Source: Woeseia sp.
Lineage (GTDB): Bacteria > Pseudomonadota > Gammaproteobacteria > Steroidobacterales > UBA11654
Length of the DNA: 38,712 nucleotides
Reading direction: 5' to 3'
Assembly: GCA_019653755.1 (NCBI GenBank)
Contig: BPCL01000011.1
Span: 1-38,712 of the forward strand
Shown here: piece after piece, positions 26,298 to 35,812 of the stretch
How the letters are laid out: every line of letters starts with the position of its first letter
Numbering within the stretch: position 1 is the stretch's first letter
Translations under genes and position numbers: made by a program
The notes under the pieces: generated by a model
The model's database searches: none
What the model was told of the DNA's origin: nothing
The model's input: the letters and a program-made list of their open reading frames with translations, nothing else

Positions 26298-26972
26298 CTT
26301 TAAGCATAAAAAAATTATTACTTCTTTGTACACTTCTGTTAGTAAGTGATTTGGTTTTTTCTGCTAGCTCTTCATCAGATAATGAGATGGATATGAAGCC
26401 TATATCTATAGATGTTTCTGATAAAAAATCTCTTCAAAGAGGCGCTAGAAATTTCTTTAATTACTGTGCAGGATGCCATTCATTAAAATATATGAGATAT
26501 GGTGAAATAGCTGAAGATCTTAATATCTCAGAAGAACAGTTATTAAATAATCTGATTTTTAGCAATCAAACACCTCAGGATATTGTTACAACAAATATGA
26601 GCAAAGCAGATGGAGATAGGTGGTTTGGTAAAGCGCCTCCTGATTTAACTCTAGTAACCAGGAGAAAGAATCCTGACTATGTATATCAATTCTTAAAATC
26701 TTTCTTTCAAGGATGATAAATCACCAACTGGTGTAAACAATAAAATAAAAGACGCTACGAGTATGCCACACGTTCTATGGCTAGTTGAAGAAGAAATGAC
26801 ACCTACAAATTACGACCAATTTCTCTTAGATATAGTTACCTTTTTGGAGTATGCTGGCGATCCTACTCAAGAAAAGAGAAAGTCTTTAGGTTTATGGGTC
26901 TTGAGTTTTTTATTTTTATTTTTAGTTTTTAGTTACGCTCTTTACAAAGACATTTGGAGAGAAGTGAAATAA
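26294..26972 (+). CDS. petC: Ubiquinol-cytochrome c reductase cytochrome c1 (one frameshift)
   Basis: About 225 residues after repair. A Sec signal (1-23) leads to the haem motif CAGCH (58-62), the sequence KYMRYGEIAEDL, WFGKAPPDLTLV, and after the frame break DATSMPHVLW with the axial Met; a C-terminal anchor helix (LGLWVLSFLFLFLVFSYALY) follows. The break is in TTTCTTTCAAGG near 26710; removing one T gives SFFKDDKSPTGVNN. It receives electrons from the Rieske protein and passes them to a soluble carrier. The start overlaps petB by 4 bases. The next gene, sspA, follows after 20 bases, a common gammaproteobacterial arrangement. Confidence 0.95.
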
Positions 26973-26992
26973 ATTTTAAGGGGTATTGTTAA

Positions 26993-27623
26993 ATGACAAG
27001 CGTATCAAACAGAAGATCTATGATGGGATTATATTCGGGAAATATATGTATCCGATCTCATCAAGTACGCTTTGTTCTTTCAGAAAAGGGAATTGTTACT
27101 AAAATCGATAACTTTGATGGCAAAAAAATTCCTGAAGATTTAATTGCTCTTAACCCTTTTGCAACTCTTCCAACGCTTATAGATCGTGAACTTTGTCTTA
27201 TACGATTCAAGGGTTATTATCGAATATATAGACGAAAGATACCCATACCCTCCATTGATGCCAGTTAGCCCAGTAGATAGAGCTAAAGTACGCTTAGCTT
27301 TGGCCTCTCTTGAAACAGATATAGTTTTTCCAGCTATTGAATTTGATCAGTCAATTGGCACTAGAATTGAAAACAGCATGAGAAAGAAATTAAGATCGGC
27401 TTTAAACGCAAGCGCAGATCTATTTTCCGTTAATAAACATTTCCTTAATGATGATTTCACTATTATTGATTGTGTTCTTGCACCAATACTGTGGAGATTA
27501 GAATATTTCGGAATAAATTTAACGAGTGACCACAAGCACATGAAAGATTATATGGAGCGTGTATTTTCTAGAGAAGCATTTCAACATAGCCTAACTGAAG
27601 ATGAAGAAGAGATGCATCTATAG
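26993..27623 (+). CDS. sspA: Stringent starvation protein A (GST fold, one frameshift)
   Basis: RNA polymerase-associated GST-fold regulator. About 209 residues after repair. Family pieces are GLYSGNICIRSHQVRFVLSE, PEDLIALNPFATLPTLIDRE, then YDSRVIIEYIDERYPYPPLM and SPVDRAKVRLAL. The frame breaks in CTTTGTC near 27190-27200; one T fewer gives DRELVLYDSRV. The usual Pro-Thr-Cys in the N-terminal loop is Asn-Ile-Cys here. An AAGGGG ribosome site precedes ATG 26993. The position after petABC confirms SspA; sspB, its usual downstream neighbour, is missing and rsmI follows directly. Confidence 0.92.
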
Positions 27624-27655
27624 CTCCAAAGAAAAGTTTTGTTGATCTAAAATTT

Positions 27656-28485
27656 ATGTCCGGCCAGATAAATATCGTTTCCACACCCATTGGCAATTTA
27701 AAAGATATTACACTGAGAGCAATTGAAACCCTTAAATCTGTCGATTTGATTCTTGCTGAAGACACAAGAATAGCAAAGAAGCTTCTTAATCATTTCTCTA
27801 TAAATAATACATTAGAGTCGTTTAACGACAAAAATGAAGATTTAAAAAACGAAAACTTAATTAAAGACCTAAAGGAAGGGAAAAATATTGCCATCATATC
27901 AGATGCAGGAACACCCCTAATAAGTGACCCTGGATTTAAATTAATAAGATCTGCTAGAGAAGAGAATATTAAAGTTACACCTATACCAGGATGTACAGCA
28001 CTTATTGCTGGATTGTCAGCATCAGGAATTAGTAGTGACAAATTCACTTTTCTAGGATTTCTTCCTAGAACAAAGATAAAAAGAAGAAAAAACCTTAGGC
28101 AGCTCTTCATAAACAAGAAACACTGATATTTTTTGAATCTGTTCATAGAATAGGATCAACAATAGCAGATATGAAAGAGCTTTTTGGACAAGAGAGGAAG
28201 GCGGTTCTATGTAAAGAAATTACCAAGATTTACGAATCTTTTATAGGGAACAACTTCATGGAAATAACAGACTACATAAAAGAACATCAAGATAAACTGA
28301 AAGGTGAATTTACTATCATAGTAGAAGGAAATAGAGAACTAAGTATTGATCTTCAAAAGATCGATAAGATTTTGGATATTTTGCAATCACAGATCTCATC
28401 TAAGGACGCTATTAAAATCTGTTCAATTATTACAGGTTATAAAAAGAGCACAATATATAAGCGATTACTAGAAAGGAAACAGTAA
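27656..28485 (+). CDS. rsmI: 16S rRNA (cytidine-1402-2'-O)-methyltransferase (one frameshift)
   Basis: SAM-dependent methyltransferase acting on C1402 in the ribosomal P site. Tetrapyrrole-methylase-fold motifs are clear: VSTPIGNLKDITLRA, LAEDTRIAKKLL, ISDAGTPLISDPG, PIPGCTALIAGLSASG, and FTFLGFLPR. The frame breaks at about 28110-28122 (one base missing), after which FFESVHRIGSTIADM and GEFTIIVEG continue the domain. Total about 276 residues, typical. In gammaproteobacteria rsmI often lies next to rnpB and mraZ, as here. Confidence 0.94.
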
Positions 28486-28488
28486 TAC

Positions 28489-28517
28489 TTGTTTTTTTGA
28501 TTATAGTAATAAATAAT
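28489..28517 (+). promoter_or_regulatory. Candidate rnpB promoter
   Basis: TTGTTT (28489-28494) and AATAAT (28512-28517) are 17 bases apart, which would start transcription at about 28524, close to the predicted 5' end of the RNA. A TATAGT at 28502-28507 is an alternative -10. Confidence 0.4.
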
Positions 28518-28524
28518 TCACCTC

Positions 28525-28856
28525 GGAGTTGGTTAGACAATCGCTAAATTTTAGTTTAGAGGAAAGTCCGGGCTCTAACGGGAACGATGCCAGGTAACTC
28601 CTGGAGGGTGCGAGCCCATGGAAAGTGCATCAGAAAGTAGACCGCTTTTTTAAAAAGTAAGGGTGAAAAGGTGTGGTAAGAGCACACCGCATAAATGGTA
28701 ACATTTATGGCATTGCAAACCCCATCGAGAGCAAAACCAAATAGAAGAGCTATGATTACCCGTGATCGCTCTAGGGTAGGTTGCTAGAGGTGTTTGGCGA
28801 CAAACATCCCAGATGAATGATTGTCCATGACAGAACCCGGCTTATCGACCAACTCC
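28525..28856 (+). ncRNA. rnpB: RNase P RNA, bacterial class A
   Basis: Catalytic RNA of RNase P, which matures tRNA 5' ends. P1 pairs GGAGTTGGT (from 28525) with ACCAACTCC (28848-28856). P2 is formed by AGACAATC near 28535 and GATTGTC near 28818. The universally conserved core is seen in GAGGAAAGTCCGGGCTC (about 28558-28574), GCCAGGTAAC, GGGTGAAAAGGTG, GGTAAGAGCACACCGC, GCAAACCCC, AGATGAATGATTGTCC and ACAGAACCCGGCTTATCG. The length of about 332 is slightly short. The shortening is at P3, which is only a 5-base-pair hairpin (CTAAA 28544-28548 with TTTAG 28555-28559) in place of the large bipartite E. coli helix. It sits between rsmI and mraZ. Confidence 0.96.
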
Positions 28857-28883
28857 ATTCTCTAAAATCAAACCATCTTTCAG

Positions 28884-28911
28884 TTGACATAATTTAACAA
28901 TAAATTATAGT
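28884..28911 (+). promoter_or_regulatory. Promoter of the mraZ-led division cluster
   Basis: A consensus -35 TTGACA (28884-28889) and TATAGT (28906-28911) are 16 bases apart, just after rnpB and about 54 bases before the mraZ start. This is the equivalent position of the mra promoter that drives the dcw cluster in related bacteria. Confidence 0.6.
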
Positions 28912-28912
28912 G

Positions 28913-28935
28913 TGGATAAGTGGAAAAATGTGGGA
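28913..28935 (+). promoter_or_regulatory. Candidate MraZ operator repeats
   Basis: TGGAA (28921-28925) and TGGGA (28931-28935) are direct repeats with a 5-base spacer, the arrangement reported for MraZ-binding boxes (TGGGN-N5-TGGGN). A further TGGAT at 28913 is 8 bases upstream, out of phase. They follow the promoter immediately, fitting autorepression by MraZ. Confidence 0.4.
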
Positions 28936-28964
28936 TATATGCTTTGATCCTATTGTTAAATATC

Positions 28965-29411
28965 ATGTTTAGAGGTTTAAATAAAATTAGTTTTGATACT
29001 AAGGGAAGGATTTCCATCCCTACAAAATATAGAGAGGAGCTTCTGAAGATCTCTAAAAAGAAACTAATTTGTACAATTGATCTTGATTATTGCCTTCTCT
29101 TATACCCTCTCTCCAGTTGGCTTAAGATTGAACAGCAAATAATGAAATTACCGACCCTAAATGCAACAAGTAGAAAGTTGCAGAGGTTATTGGTTGGGCA
29201 TGCCACAGATATTGAAATGGATAAATCTGGAAGACTATTAATTCCTTATGAATTAAGAGAATATTCAATGATTAAAAAAGAAGCAATGCTTATTGGGCAA
29301 GGTAATCGTTTTGAACTTTGGGATTATTCAAGATGGACTAAGTTAAGAGAAAAATGGCTAAAATCAGACAAGTATACTCTTCCAAAGGAATTTGAGGGAC
29401 TTACGTTTTGA
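28965..29411 (+). CDS. mraZ: Transcriptional regulator MraZ
   Basis: First gene of the dcw cluster; an AbrB-fold DNA-binding ring protein that represses the cluster promoter. ATG 28965 is chosen over an in-frame GTG at 28920 because the family begins MFRG. Two MraZ repeats are visible: FDTKGRISIPTKYRE near the N-terminus and MDKSGRLLIPYELREY in the second half, each with the conserved Gly-Arg-hydrophobic-Pro core. 148 residues, typical. It is followed after 15 bases by ftsZ, not by rsmH as expected. Confidence 0.96.
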   Translation: MFRGLNKISFDTKGRISIPTKYREELLKISKKKLICTIDLDYCLLLYPLSSWLKIEQQIMKLPTLNATSRKLQRLLVGHATDIEMDKSGRLLIPYELREYSMIKKEAMLIGQGNRFELWDYSRWTKLREKWLKSDKYTLPKEFEGLTF

Positions 29412-29426
29412 GGCAAGGAAAATAGA

Positions 29427-30574
29427 ATGGTTGAATTTGCTTTTGAGTTAGTTGATACAGCGGCTAAAAAAGCCAACATTAAGGTTATTGGGGTTGGAGG
29501 AAGTGGCGGCAATGCCATACAGCATATGCTTGATAAAGGGATAGAAGGAGTCGACTTTCTTTGTGCCAACACTGATGCACAAGATCTAGCCCAATCTAGT
29601 GTTGAATCTAAAATCCAACTTGGAATTGAGACCACTCGAGGACTGGGGCTGGAATGAATCCTGACATTGGTAAAGAATCTGCAGAGGAGAGCAGGGAAGC
29701 CATTACAAATGCGATAAAAGATTCAGACATGTTATTTATTACAGCGGGATTTGGAGGTGGAACAGGGACCGGAGCAAGCCCTGTGATTGCTTCAATCGCA
29801 AAAGAACTAGAAATATTAACTGTTGGAATTGTCACTAAGCCTTTCAATTATGAAGGAGATCTAAGATCTCAGCAGGCTGAAGCAGGAATTAGAAAATTAG
29901 AACAGCATGTGGATTCCTTAATAGTCATCCCTAATGAGAAGTTGAAATCACTAGGTAAGACAATAACGGTAATGGGTGGCTTCGAAGCTGCTAATAATGT
30001 TTTGCTTAATTCTGTTCAGGGTATTGTGGAACTTATTACTGTTCCTGGAGTGATCAATCTTGATTTTGCTGATGTAAAAGCAGTAATGAGTGATAAAGGT
30101 AGGGGGATTATGGGTTCCGCTCTGGCTTCAGGTCCTGATAGAGGAAAACAAGCTATAGATGAGGCAGTTAATTCACCGCTACTGGAAGATATTAATTTAG
30201 AAGGAGCTAAAGGTATTCTTCTTAATGTTACTTCTGGCAAGGATTTAGAGATCTCAGAACTTGAAGAAATTGGATCAATAGTTAAAAGCTATGCTTCAAA
30301 AGAGGCTAAGGTAATAGTTGGGACATCCATTTCAAAAGAGATAAATGATTCCATTAGAGTAACAGTTGTAGCCACAGGGCTTGGAGAGAAGGATGAAGAT
30401 AAAGAGGACAGAGAAGAGACCAATTTTAGCAAACTAGACAGACCAATCACTGAAAGAAATCCATTAACTCAGACAAAAGATTTATTTGATAATAAGGAAG
30501 AAGAAGTTGCTGATAGCAATGATGCATTAGACATATTAGATGTTCCTAAGTTTTTGAAAAGACAGGATGCCTGA
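29427..30574 (+). CDS. ftsZ: Cell division GTPase FtsZ (one frameshift)
   Basis: Tubulin-like GTPase that forms the division ring. About 382 residues after repair. The nucleotide-binding glycine loop [21 protein letters not shown], the tubulin signature [13 protein letters not shown]7-loop region [17 protein letters not shown], and the C-terminal peptide DVPKFLKRQ that docks FtsA and ZipA are all present. The frame breaks in GGACTGGGGCTGG near 29650; one extra G gives [16 protein letters not shown]. The start is ATG 29427 with an AGGCAAGG ribosome site. The position between mraZ and rsmH is highly unusual, since ftsZ normally closes the cluster after ftsQ and ftsA; neither of those is in this window. 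Confidence 0.96.
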
Positions 30575-30613
30575 ATCTCTATCTTTGCAATTATATAATT
30601 GTTAATTTCTTCG

Positions 30614-31540
30614 ATGAGCAATGCTATACATACGCCTGTGCTTTCTAAAGAGGCTATCGACTCATTAGTTACTAAACCAGAAGGGTTCTACCTTGATGCT
30701 ACGGCAGGATTTGGCGGTCATACTAAATTAATTCTAGAGCGATTGTCAAAAGAGGGAAGATTAATAGCTTCCGATAGAGATAAGGACTCTATCAGCTATA
30801 TTAATTCAAAAATTTCAGATCCGAAATTAACTGTTCTTAAATCTAGTTTTAAAGAATTGAATCAAAAAATCGATGCGTTAGAGGTGACAGAATCTTTTGA
30901 TGGAATAATTGCAGATTTAGGAGTTTCTTCCTATCAATTAGACACAAGTGAAAGAGGCTTTAGCTTTATGAAAGATGCTGACCTAGATATGAGAATGGAT
31001 CAGGGCGAGAGTGTTTCAGCTAAAGACTGGATTAATTCAGCAAGTAAAGAGGAGATCACTAAAGTTATTTGGGAGCTTGGAGAAGAAACATATTCAAGGA
31101 AAATAGCTGAAAGTATTTTTGAGCAAAGGAAGACAAAGCCAATTAATAGAACATCTCAACTTGCCAAACTTATCCAGGATGTAAAAAGGAATAATAAAAA
31201 GGAAAAAAGACACCCAGCAACAAAAACATTTCAAGCAATTAGGATGCATATTAACCAAGAACTAGACCAATTAAGATCGCTTTTAGATTTTTGTTTAGAA
31301 AGGACTAAGAAGGGAGGAAGGATTTCAATTATAAGCTTTCATTCCCTTGAAGATCGAGTTGTGAAACGATTTTTTAGGGATAACTCAAGAATAGACCCAA
31401 GGCTCGCAAAGTTGCCAAATATTGATGCTGACTATAAGTTAAAAATAATCTTAAAAAAAATAAAAGCTTCAGATGAAGAAATTAAAAATAACCCTCGTTC
31501 CAGAAGCGCTATCTTAAGAACCGCTGAGAAAATGAAATGA
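30614..31540 (+). CDS. rsmH: 16S rRNA (cytosine-1402-N4)-methyltransferase
   Basis: SAM-dependent methyltransferase (MraW) that modifies the same nucleotide, C1402, as RsmI upstream. Motifs: HTPVLSKEAI, SAM-binding DATAGFGGHTKLIL, ADLGVSSYQLDTSERGFSF, DLDMRMD, TFQAIRMHINQEL and IISFHSLEDRVVKRFF. ATG 30614 is preferred to an in-frame TTG at 30599 because it aligns with the family start; no strong ribosome site is seen. 308 residues, typical. The stop overlaps the ftsL start (ATGA). Confidence 0.96.
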   Translation: MSNAIHTPVLSKEAIDSLVTKPEGFYLDATAGFGGHTKLILERLSKEGRLIASDRDKDSISYINSKISDPKLTVLKSSFKELNQKIDALEVTESFDGIIADLGVSSYQLDTSERGFSFMKDADLDMRMDQGESVSAKDWINSASKEEITKVIWELGEETYSRKIAESIFEQRKTKPINRTSQLAKLIQDVKRNNKKEKRHPATKTFQAIRMHINQELDQLRSLLDFCLERTKKGGRISIISFHSLEDRVVKRFFRDNSRIDPRLAKLPNIDADYKLKIILKKIKASDEEIKNNPRSRSAILRTAEKMK

Positions 31541-31827
31541 ACAATAACCTCAAATCTTATATATGGCCTTTATTATTATTTGTATTGGTATCAATTTCTG
31601 CGATCTATGAAATTGATCTCCATTACCAAAACAGAGAGTTGTTTAAAGAATATCAGTCATTAGTCAAGCAAAAGGATCAACAAGAGATTAGATGGAAGGA
31701 GCTTAGAATGGAATTATCTAAGGTTGCATCAGGGACAGGGCTTGAGAAGCAAGCCACAGAGAAAGCGTTAATGAAATTGCCAGACTCATCAAAGATAAAA
31801 ATTGTAGTAACCAATGAAAAAAAATAA
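31537..31827 (+). CDS. ftsL: Cell division protein FtsL
   Basis: 96-residue bitopic membrane protein of the FtsQLB divisome subcomplex. A single helix (about 7-26, YIWPLLLFVLVSISAIYEID) is followed by a periplasmic coiled coil (NRELFKEYQSLVKQKDQQEI..WKELRMEL). FtsL has little residue conservation, so the call rests on topology, the WKELRMELS heptad with the typical ATEKALM segment, and position between rsmH and ftsI. It overlaps rsmH by 4 bases and ftsI by 14. Confidence 0.9.
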   Translation: MNNNLKSYIWPLLLFVLVSISAIYEIDLHYQNRELFKEYQSLVKQKDQQEIRWKELRMELSKVASGTGLEKQATEKALMKLPDSSKIKIVVTNEKK

Positions 31828-33487
31828 GAATAACTTATCACTTATAAGAAACCGTTTTATTTTTCTTTGTTTTATTCTTTCTTCATTAATCATCGTACTT
31901 TTAGCTAGGTCATTTTATCTCCAGTATATTGAGGCAGATTTTTTGATCACCCAGGGTGATAAGAAGCACATTAAGACCTTCACTATCCCATCCAATCGGG
32001 GAACTATATATGACCGAAATCAGAACCCTCTAGCTGTTAGTATTCCTGTGAATAATTTAGTCATCGATCCAAAAGTTTTTTTAGCCAGTGATCGATATGT
32101 GGAGCTGACGCGGTCTATAAGTCGTATTCTAAAGATGGATTATCAATCCATCGATGCGGAAATAAAGAAAAGATCATCTAGAAGGTACTTTGTTCTATAC
32201 AGAGAGTTAGAAAAGGAGCAAATCAATACACTTAAAGAACTACGTAGAAGAAATTATTTTTGGCTAGAAAAAGATTACAAGAGGTTTAACCCCAATGGCG
32301 AAGTAACAACACAATTTATTGGATTTAATAATAATGAAGATCAAGGTCAAGAAGGACTTGAATACGCTCTTAATGAATATTTATCAGGACAAGATGGAAG
32401 AAAAAGAACGCTCACTGATACATCATTAAATATAATTCGCGATATAGAAGTTATTGACCCTGCCAAACAGGGACGTGATTTTATTTCAAGCATTGATATT
32501 AGGATTCAATATATAGCTCACAGTGCTTTAAACGATGGAGTTAAAAAATATAAAGGCAAGAGAGCATCAGCTGTTGTTTTAGATATTGAAACAGGTGAAG
32601 TTCTTGCAATGGTTAATCAGCCCTCTGCAGACATGTCTGATCTTAAATTAAGATTGCCTCAATTTTATAAGAACAGAGCTGCAACTGATAAGTTTGAGCC
32701 AGGTTCAACATTTAAGACATTAATAATAGCCACAGCACTTGAACACGGGATCTTTAAGGCATCGGATACAATAGATACGATTCCATATTCCATAGGCTCT
32801 AGAGAGATTAAGGACCCAAGCTATTACGGAATTCTAAACCTAGGAGAAATACTGTCCAAATCAAGCAATGTTGGTGCTTCCAGAATCTCATTATCAACCG
32901 AACCAAAGTTGTTCTTTGAGACACTCTCGAACCTAGGGATAGGTGAGGCGACAACCTCAGGATTCCCTGGCGAGACCTCTGGTACTTTGGATAGTTCTTA
33001 TCAGCGTTGGAGAGATGGCATGAGAGCCTCTTTAGCTTATGGTTATAATGTCGATGTTAATCTGATTCAATTAGCCAGCGCCTATGCCACCATAGCTAAT
33101 AATGGAATCAAGAAAAATATTTCTCTCGAACGCATTGATGAAGAGGCTAGAGGTGATAGAGTGTTTTCCCAAGAAACATCGGCAACACTACTGCTGATGC
33201 TTGAACAGGTTGTTGAAAACTCAGCAGTGAGAGCAAAAGTAAAGGGTTATAGGGTAGGAGGTAAGACAGGTACAGCACAAATTGCAGCCTCTAACTATTC
33301 TCAAAATGCTCACAACGCAATTTTTGTCGGAGTAGCACCTATTAGTAACCCTAAAATCGCAGTCGCAGTAATTGTGAACGAGCCACAAGGAAGTCAATAT
33401 TATGGAGGCCAAGTTGCTGCACCAATATTTTCGACAATAGTATCCAGGACATTAAGATTAATTGGGGCAACACCAGATAAAATTTAA
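31814..33487 (+). CDS. ftsI: Septal peptidoglycan transpeptidase FtsI (PBP3)
   Basis: 557-residue class B penicillin-binding protein that crosslinks septal peptidoglycan with FtsW. An N-terminal anchor helix (about 16-34) precedes the pedestal domain (NRGTIYDRNQNPLAVS). The transpeptidase domain has the active Ser298 in EPGSTFK (Ser-x-x-Lys with Lys301), the SSN triad (350-352), and KTG (484-486) in GGKTGTAQIA. The length is close to the usual 580. The start overlaps ftsL by 14 bases. The next gene is mraY after 66 bases; murE and murF, normally between them, are absent. Confidence 0.96.
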   Translation: MKKNKNNLSLIRNRFIFLCFILSSLIIVLLARSFYLQYIEADFLITQGDKKHIKTFTIPSNRGTIYDRNQNPLAVSIPVNNLVIDPKVFLASDRYVELTRSISRILKMDYQSIDAEIKKRSSRRYFVLYRELEKEQINTLKELRRRNYFWLEKDYKRFNPNGEVTTQFIGFNNNEDQGQEGLEYALNEYLSGQDGRKRTLTDTSLNIIRDIEVIDPAKQGRDFISSIDIRIQYIAHSALNDGVKKYKGKRASAVVLDIETGEVLAMVNQPSADMSDLKLRLPQFYKNRAATDKFEPGSTFKTLIIATALEHGIFKASDTIDTIPYSIGSREIKDPSYYGILNLGEILSKSSNVGASRISLSTEPKLFFETLSNLGIGEATTSGFPGETSGTLDSSYQRWRDGMRASLAYGYNVDVNLIQLASAYATIANNGIKKNISLERIDEEARGDRVFSQETSATLLLMLEQVVENSAVRAKVKGYRVGGKTGTAQIAASNYSQNAHNAIFVGVAPISNPKIAVAVIVNEPQGSQYYGGQVAAPIFSTIVSRTLRLIGATPDKI

Positions 33488-33553
33488 TATTTATCTCTGG
33501 TAGAATTTAATGTTGTCAGGATAGGCCATTAGTAAATTTATTAAGGAAAAAAT

Positions 33554-34633
33554 TTGTTTTTATATTTCTCAGATCAGTTAATTGAATTCTATTCTGCATT
33601 TAATGCATTTACCTATATCACCACCAGAGGAATACTAAGCGCCTTGACTGCTCTGGTAGTTTCTTTTGTCTTTGGTCCTAAATTAATTAGCCTACTTGAG
33701 GGTGAGAAAATTGGTGAAGTCATCAGAGATGACGGACCAGAATCACATTCATCAAAGCAAGGTACACCAACCATGGGTGGTTTGCTGATATTAGTTTCTA
33801 TAGCAATCAGTACAATAATTTGGGCCGATCTTTCAAACACATTCATCCTTACAATTCTTATCAGCATGCTTTTGTTTGGGCTGATAGGGTTTATTGATGA
33901 TTACATGAAGTTGAGCGGCAACAAAAATGGCATGAAAGCTATTGTCAAATTTATCCTTCAATTATGTATAGCATTTGGAGCTATGAACTATTTATTTTAT
34001 GCTTCAGTTCAACCTATATCCACAGAAGTACTGATACCATTTACCAATAATATTATGTGGGATATTGGCTGGATGTTCTTGCCCTTCGCCATGTTGGTGA
34101 TTGTTGGCTCAAGTAATGCAGTTAATCTAACAGACGGCCTCGATGGCTTGGCTATTATGCCTGTGGTCATGATTTCAATAGCTTTGGGAATTTTTGCTTA
34201 CGTCAGCGGTAATTTTAATTTTTCAACCTATCTGGATTTACCATTTATGGTAGAAGCAGGGGAAGTCTTTGTTATTTGTTGTGCAATTTCTGGTGCTGGC
34301 CTTGGATTTTTATGGTTCAACACTTACCCGGCACAAATCTTTATGGGTGATGTTGGTGCAATTTCACTCGGAGGTGCCATGGGCTTGATTGCAGTTATTG
34401 TCAAACAAGAATTGATACTCGCAATAATGGGAGGGGTTTTTATTATGGAAACGCTCTCAGTTGTCCTTCAGGTTGGTTCCTACAAGATGCGTGGTAAAAG
34501 ATTATTTAATATGGCACCAATCCATCATCATTTTGAATTAAAAGGTTGGGCTGAACCTAAGGTGATTGTCCGTTTCTGGATCATCACTGTGTTTTTGGTC
34601 TTGATTGGTTTATCGAGTCTTAAAATCAGATAA
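33554..34633 (+). CDS. mraY: Phospho-N-acetylmuramoyl-pentapeptide transferase
   Basis: Integral membrane enzyme that moves phospho-MurNAc-pentapeptide from UDP to undecaprenyl phosphate, forming lipid I. The 359 residues have about ten helices. Motifs: RDDGPESHSSKQGTPTMGG, IGFIDDYMKL (catalytic Asp pair), NAVNLTDGLDGLA, FMGDVGAISLGG and the C-terminal PIHHHFELKGW His cluster. The start is TTG 33554 after AAGGA (33543-33547). The substrate pentapeptide must come from Mur ligases encoded elsewhere, since none is present here. ftsW follows after 23 bases without murD. Confidence 0.97.
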   Translation: MFLYFSDQLIEFYSAFNAFTYITTRGILSALTALVVSFVFGPKLISLLEGEKIGEVIRDDGPESHSSKQGTPTMGGLLILVSIAISTIIWADLSNTFILTILISMLLFGLIGFIDDYMKLSGNKNGMKAIVKFILQLCIAFGAMNYLFYASVQPISTEVLIPFTNNIMWDIGWMFLPFAMLVIVGSSNAVNLTDGLDGLAIMPVVMISIALGIFAYVSGNFNFSTYLDLPFMVEAGEVFVICCAISGAGLGFLWFNTYPAQIFMGDVGAISLGGAMGLIAVIVKQELILAIMGGVFIMETLSVVLQVGSYKMRGKRLFNMAPIHHHFELKGWAEPKVIVRFWIITVFLVLIGLSSLKIR

Positions 34634-34656
34634 GGTCTTAAGTAATAGGAAAGGTT

Positions 34657-35812
34657 TTGGCTTCAAATAAACGACAAAACTCACTTCTCAATGGCATTGA
34701 CAACCTATTTGTAATAGCCACTATTTTTTTATTGATTGGGGGATTAGTGATGTTAGCTTCTGCATCAATGCCGATAGCAGTTAAGAACCTAGGAGACCCT
34801 TACGGTTATGTCTACAAACAGCTTACCTCCATTGCCTTAGGGCTTTCAGCAGGTTTAGTTGCGTTCCTTATTCCTAGCCGAATTTGGGAAAAGTTTGGAA
34901 TTCTATTGCCCATATTAGCAATTGCTGCTCACAATAGTTTTCATTCCTGATATAGGCGTTACAGCAAACGGGGCCACACGCTGGATTAAGATTGGACCTT
35001 TGCCAAATATACAAGTTGTTGATCCAGCTCGACTTCTATTGTTGATTTATATTTCGGGTTATTGTTACCGACAACAAGAAGCCTTAACCAGCGATTTTAT
35101 GAGTTTTGTAAAACCAATGATTTTTATTATTCCGGCTTGTCTTCTGCTCCTTGGCCAACCAGATTTTGGTTCAACGGTGATCATTCTTTCAGTTACCGCA
35201 GGTTTGTTTTTTATAGCTGGCTTTAAAATTAGATACTTTTTAGCACTTATAATTATCCTAGGTCTTGCCTTTGCCTTTCTGATATATATTGAACCCTATC
35301 GGATGAGTCGCCTCGCAGGTTTTCTGGAACCCTGGAAAGACGCTCTCGGTGTTGGTTACCAATTAACCAATTCACTCATTGCTATAGGGAGCGGTGGAAT
35401 ATTTGGAGTTGGATTAGGCGAGAGTATTCAAAAATTATTTTATTTGCCAGAGGCTCACACGGATTTCATTTTTGCCATTATTGCCGAAGAGCTAGGGTTA
35501 ATGGGAACGATATTGATCCTTTCGTTATATGGACTTCTTATTTCTCGAATCTTTGTTATTGGCTTCAAAGCGATTCAATCTGAACTGATGTTTCAAGGTT
35601 ATTTATGTATTTCAATAGGAATATGGCTATCACTTCAAGTGATTATTAATCTTGGAGTTAATATGGGTCTTTTGCCAACCAAGGGACTGACACTGCCATT
35701 AATTAGCTATGGGAGTAGCAGTATCGCAATTACACTTATTACACTAGCAATAGTTTTGAGAATAGGCTGTGAAAATCCTCAACCCAAGAAGAATTTAAGA
35801 AATAGTGGCTAA
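34657..35812 (+). CDS. ftsW: Septal peptidoglycan polymerase FtsW (one frameshift)
   Basis: SEDS-family glycosyltransferase that works with FtsI. About 385 residues after repair, polytopic with about ten helices. SEDS marks are GGLVMLASASMP near the N-terminus, TANGATRWIKIG, the catalytic Asp in QPDFGSTVII, EPWKDALGVGYQLTNSLIAIGSGGIFGVGLGES, LPEAHTDFIFAIIAEELG and LPLISYGSSS. The frame breaks near 34920-34930 (CAATTGCTGCTCACAA); the other frame resumes LTIVFIPDIGV. TTG 34657 follows AGGAAAGG. The end overlaps the murG start by 8 bases. It precedes murG without murD in the usual slot. Confidence 0.95.

Noticed and set aside
26294-26972. Programmed frameshifting in petC, ftsZ, murB or rsmI
   Set aside because: The breaks lie at unrelated sites, mainly simple homopolymers, without slippery heptamers plus downstream structure, and each gene family is normally one open frame.
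28920-28964. mraZ starting at the GTG at 28920
   Set aside because: The extra 15 residues are not part of MraZ and fall within the putative operator repeats.
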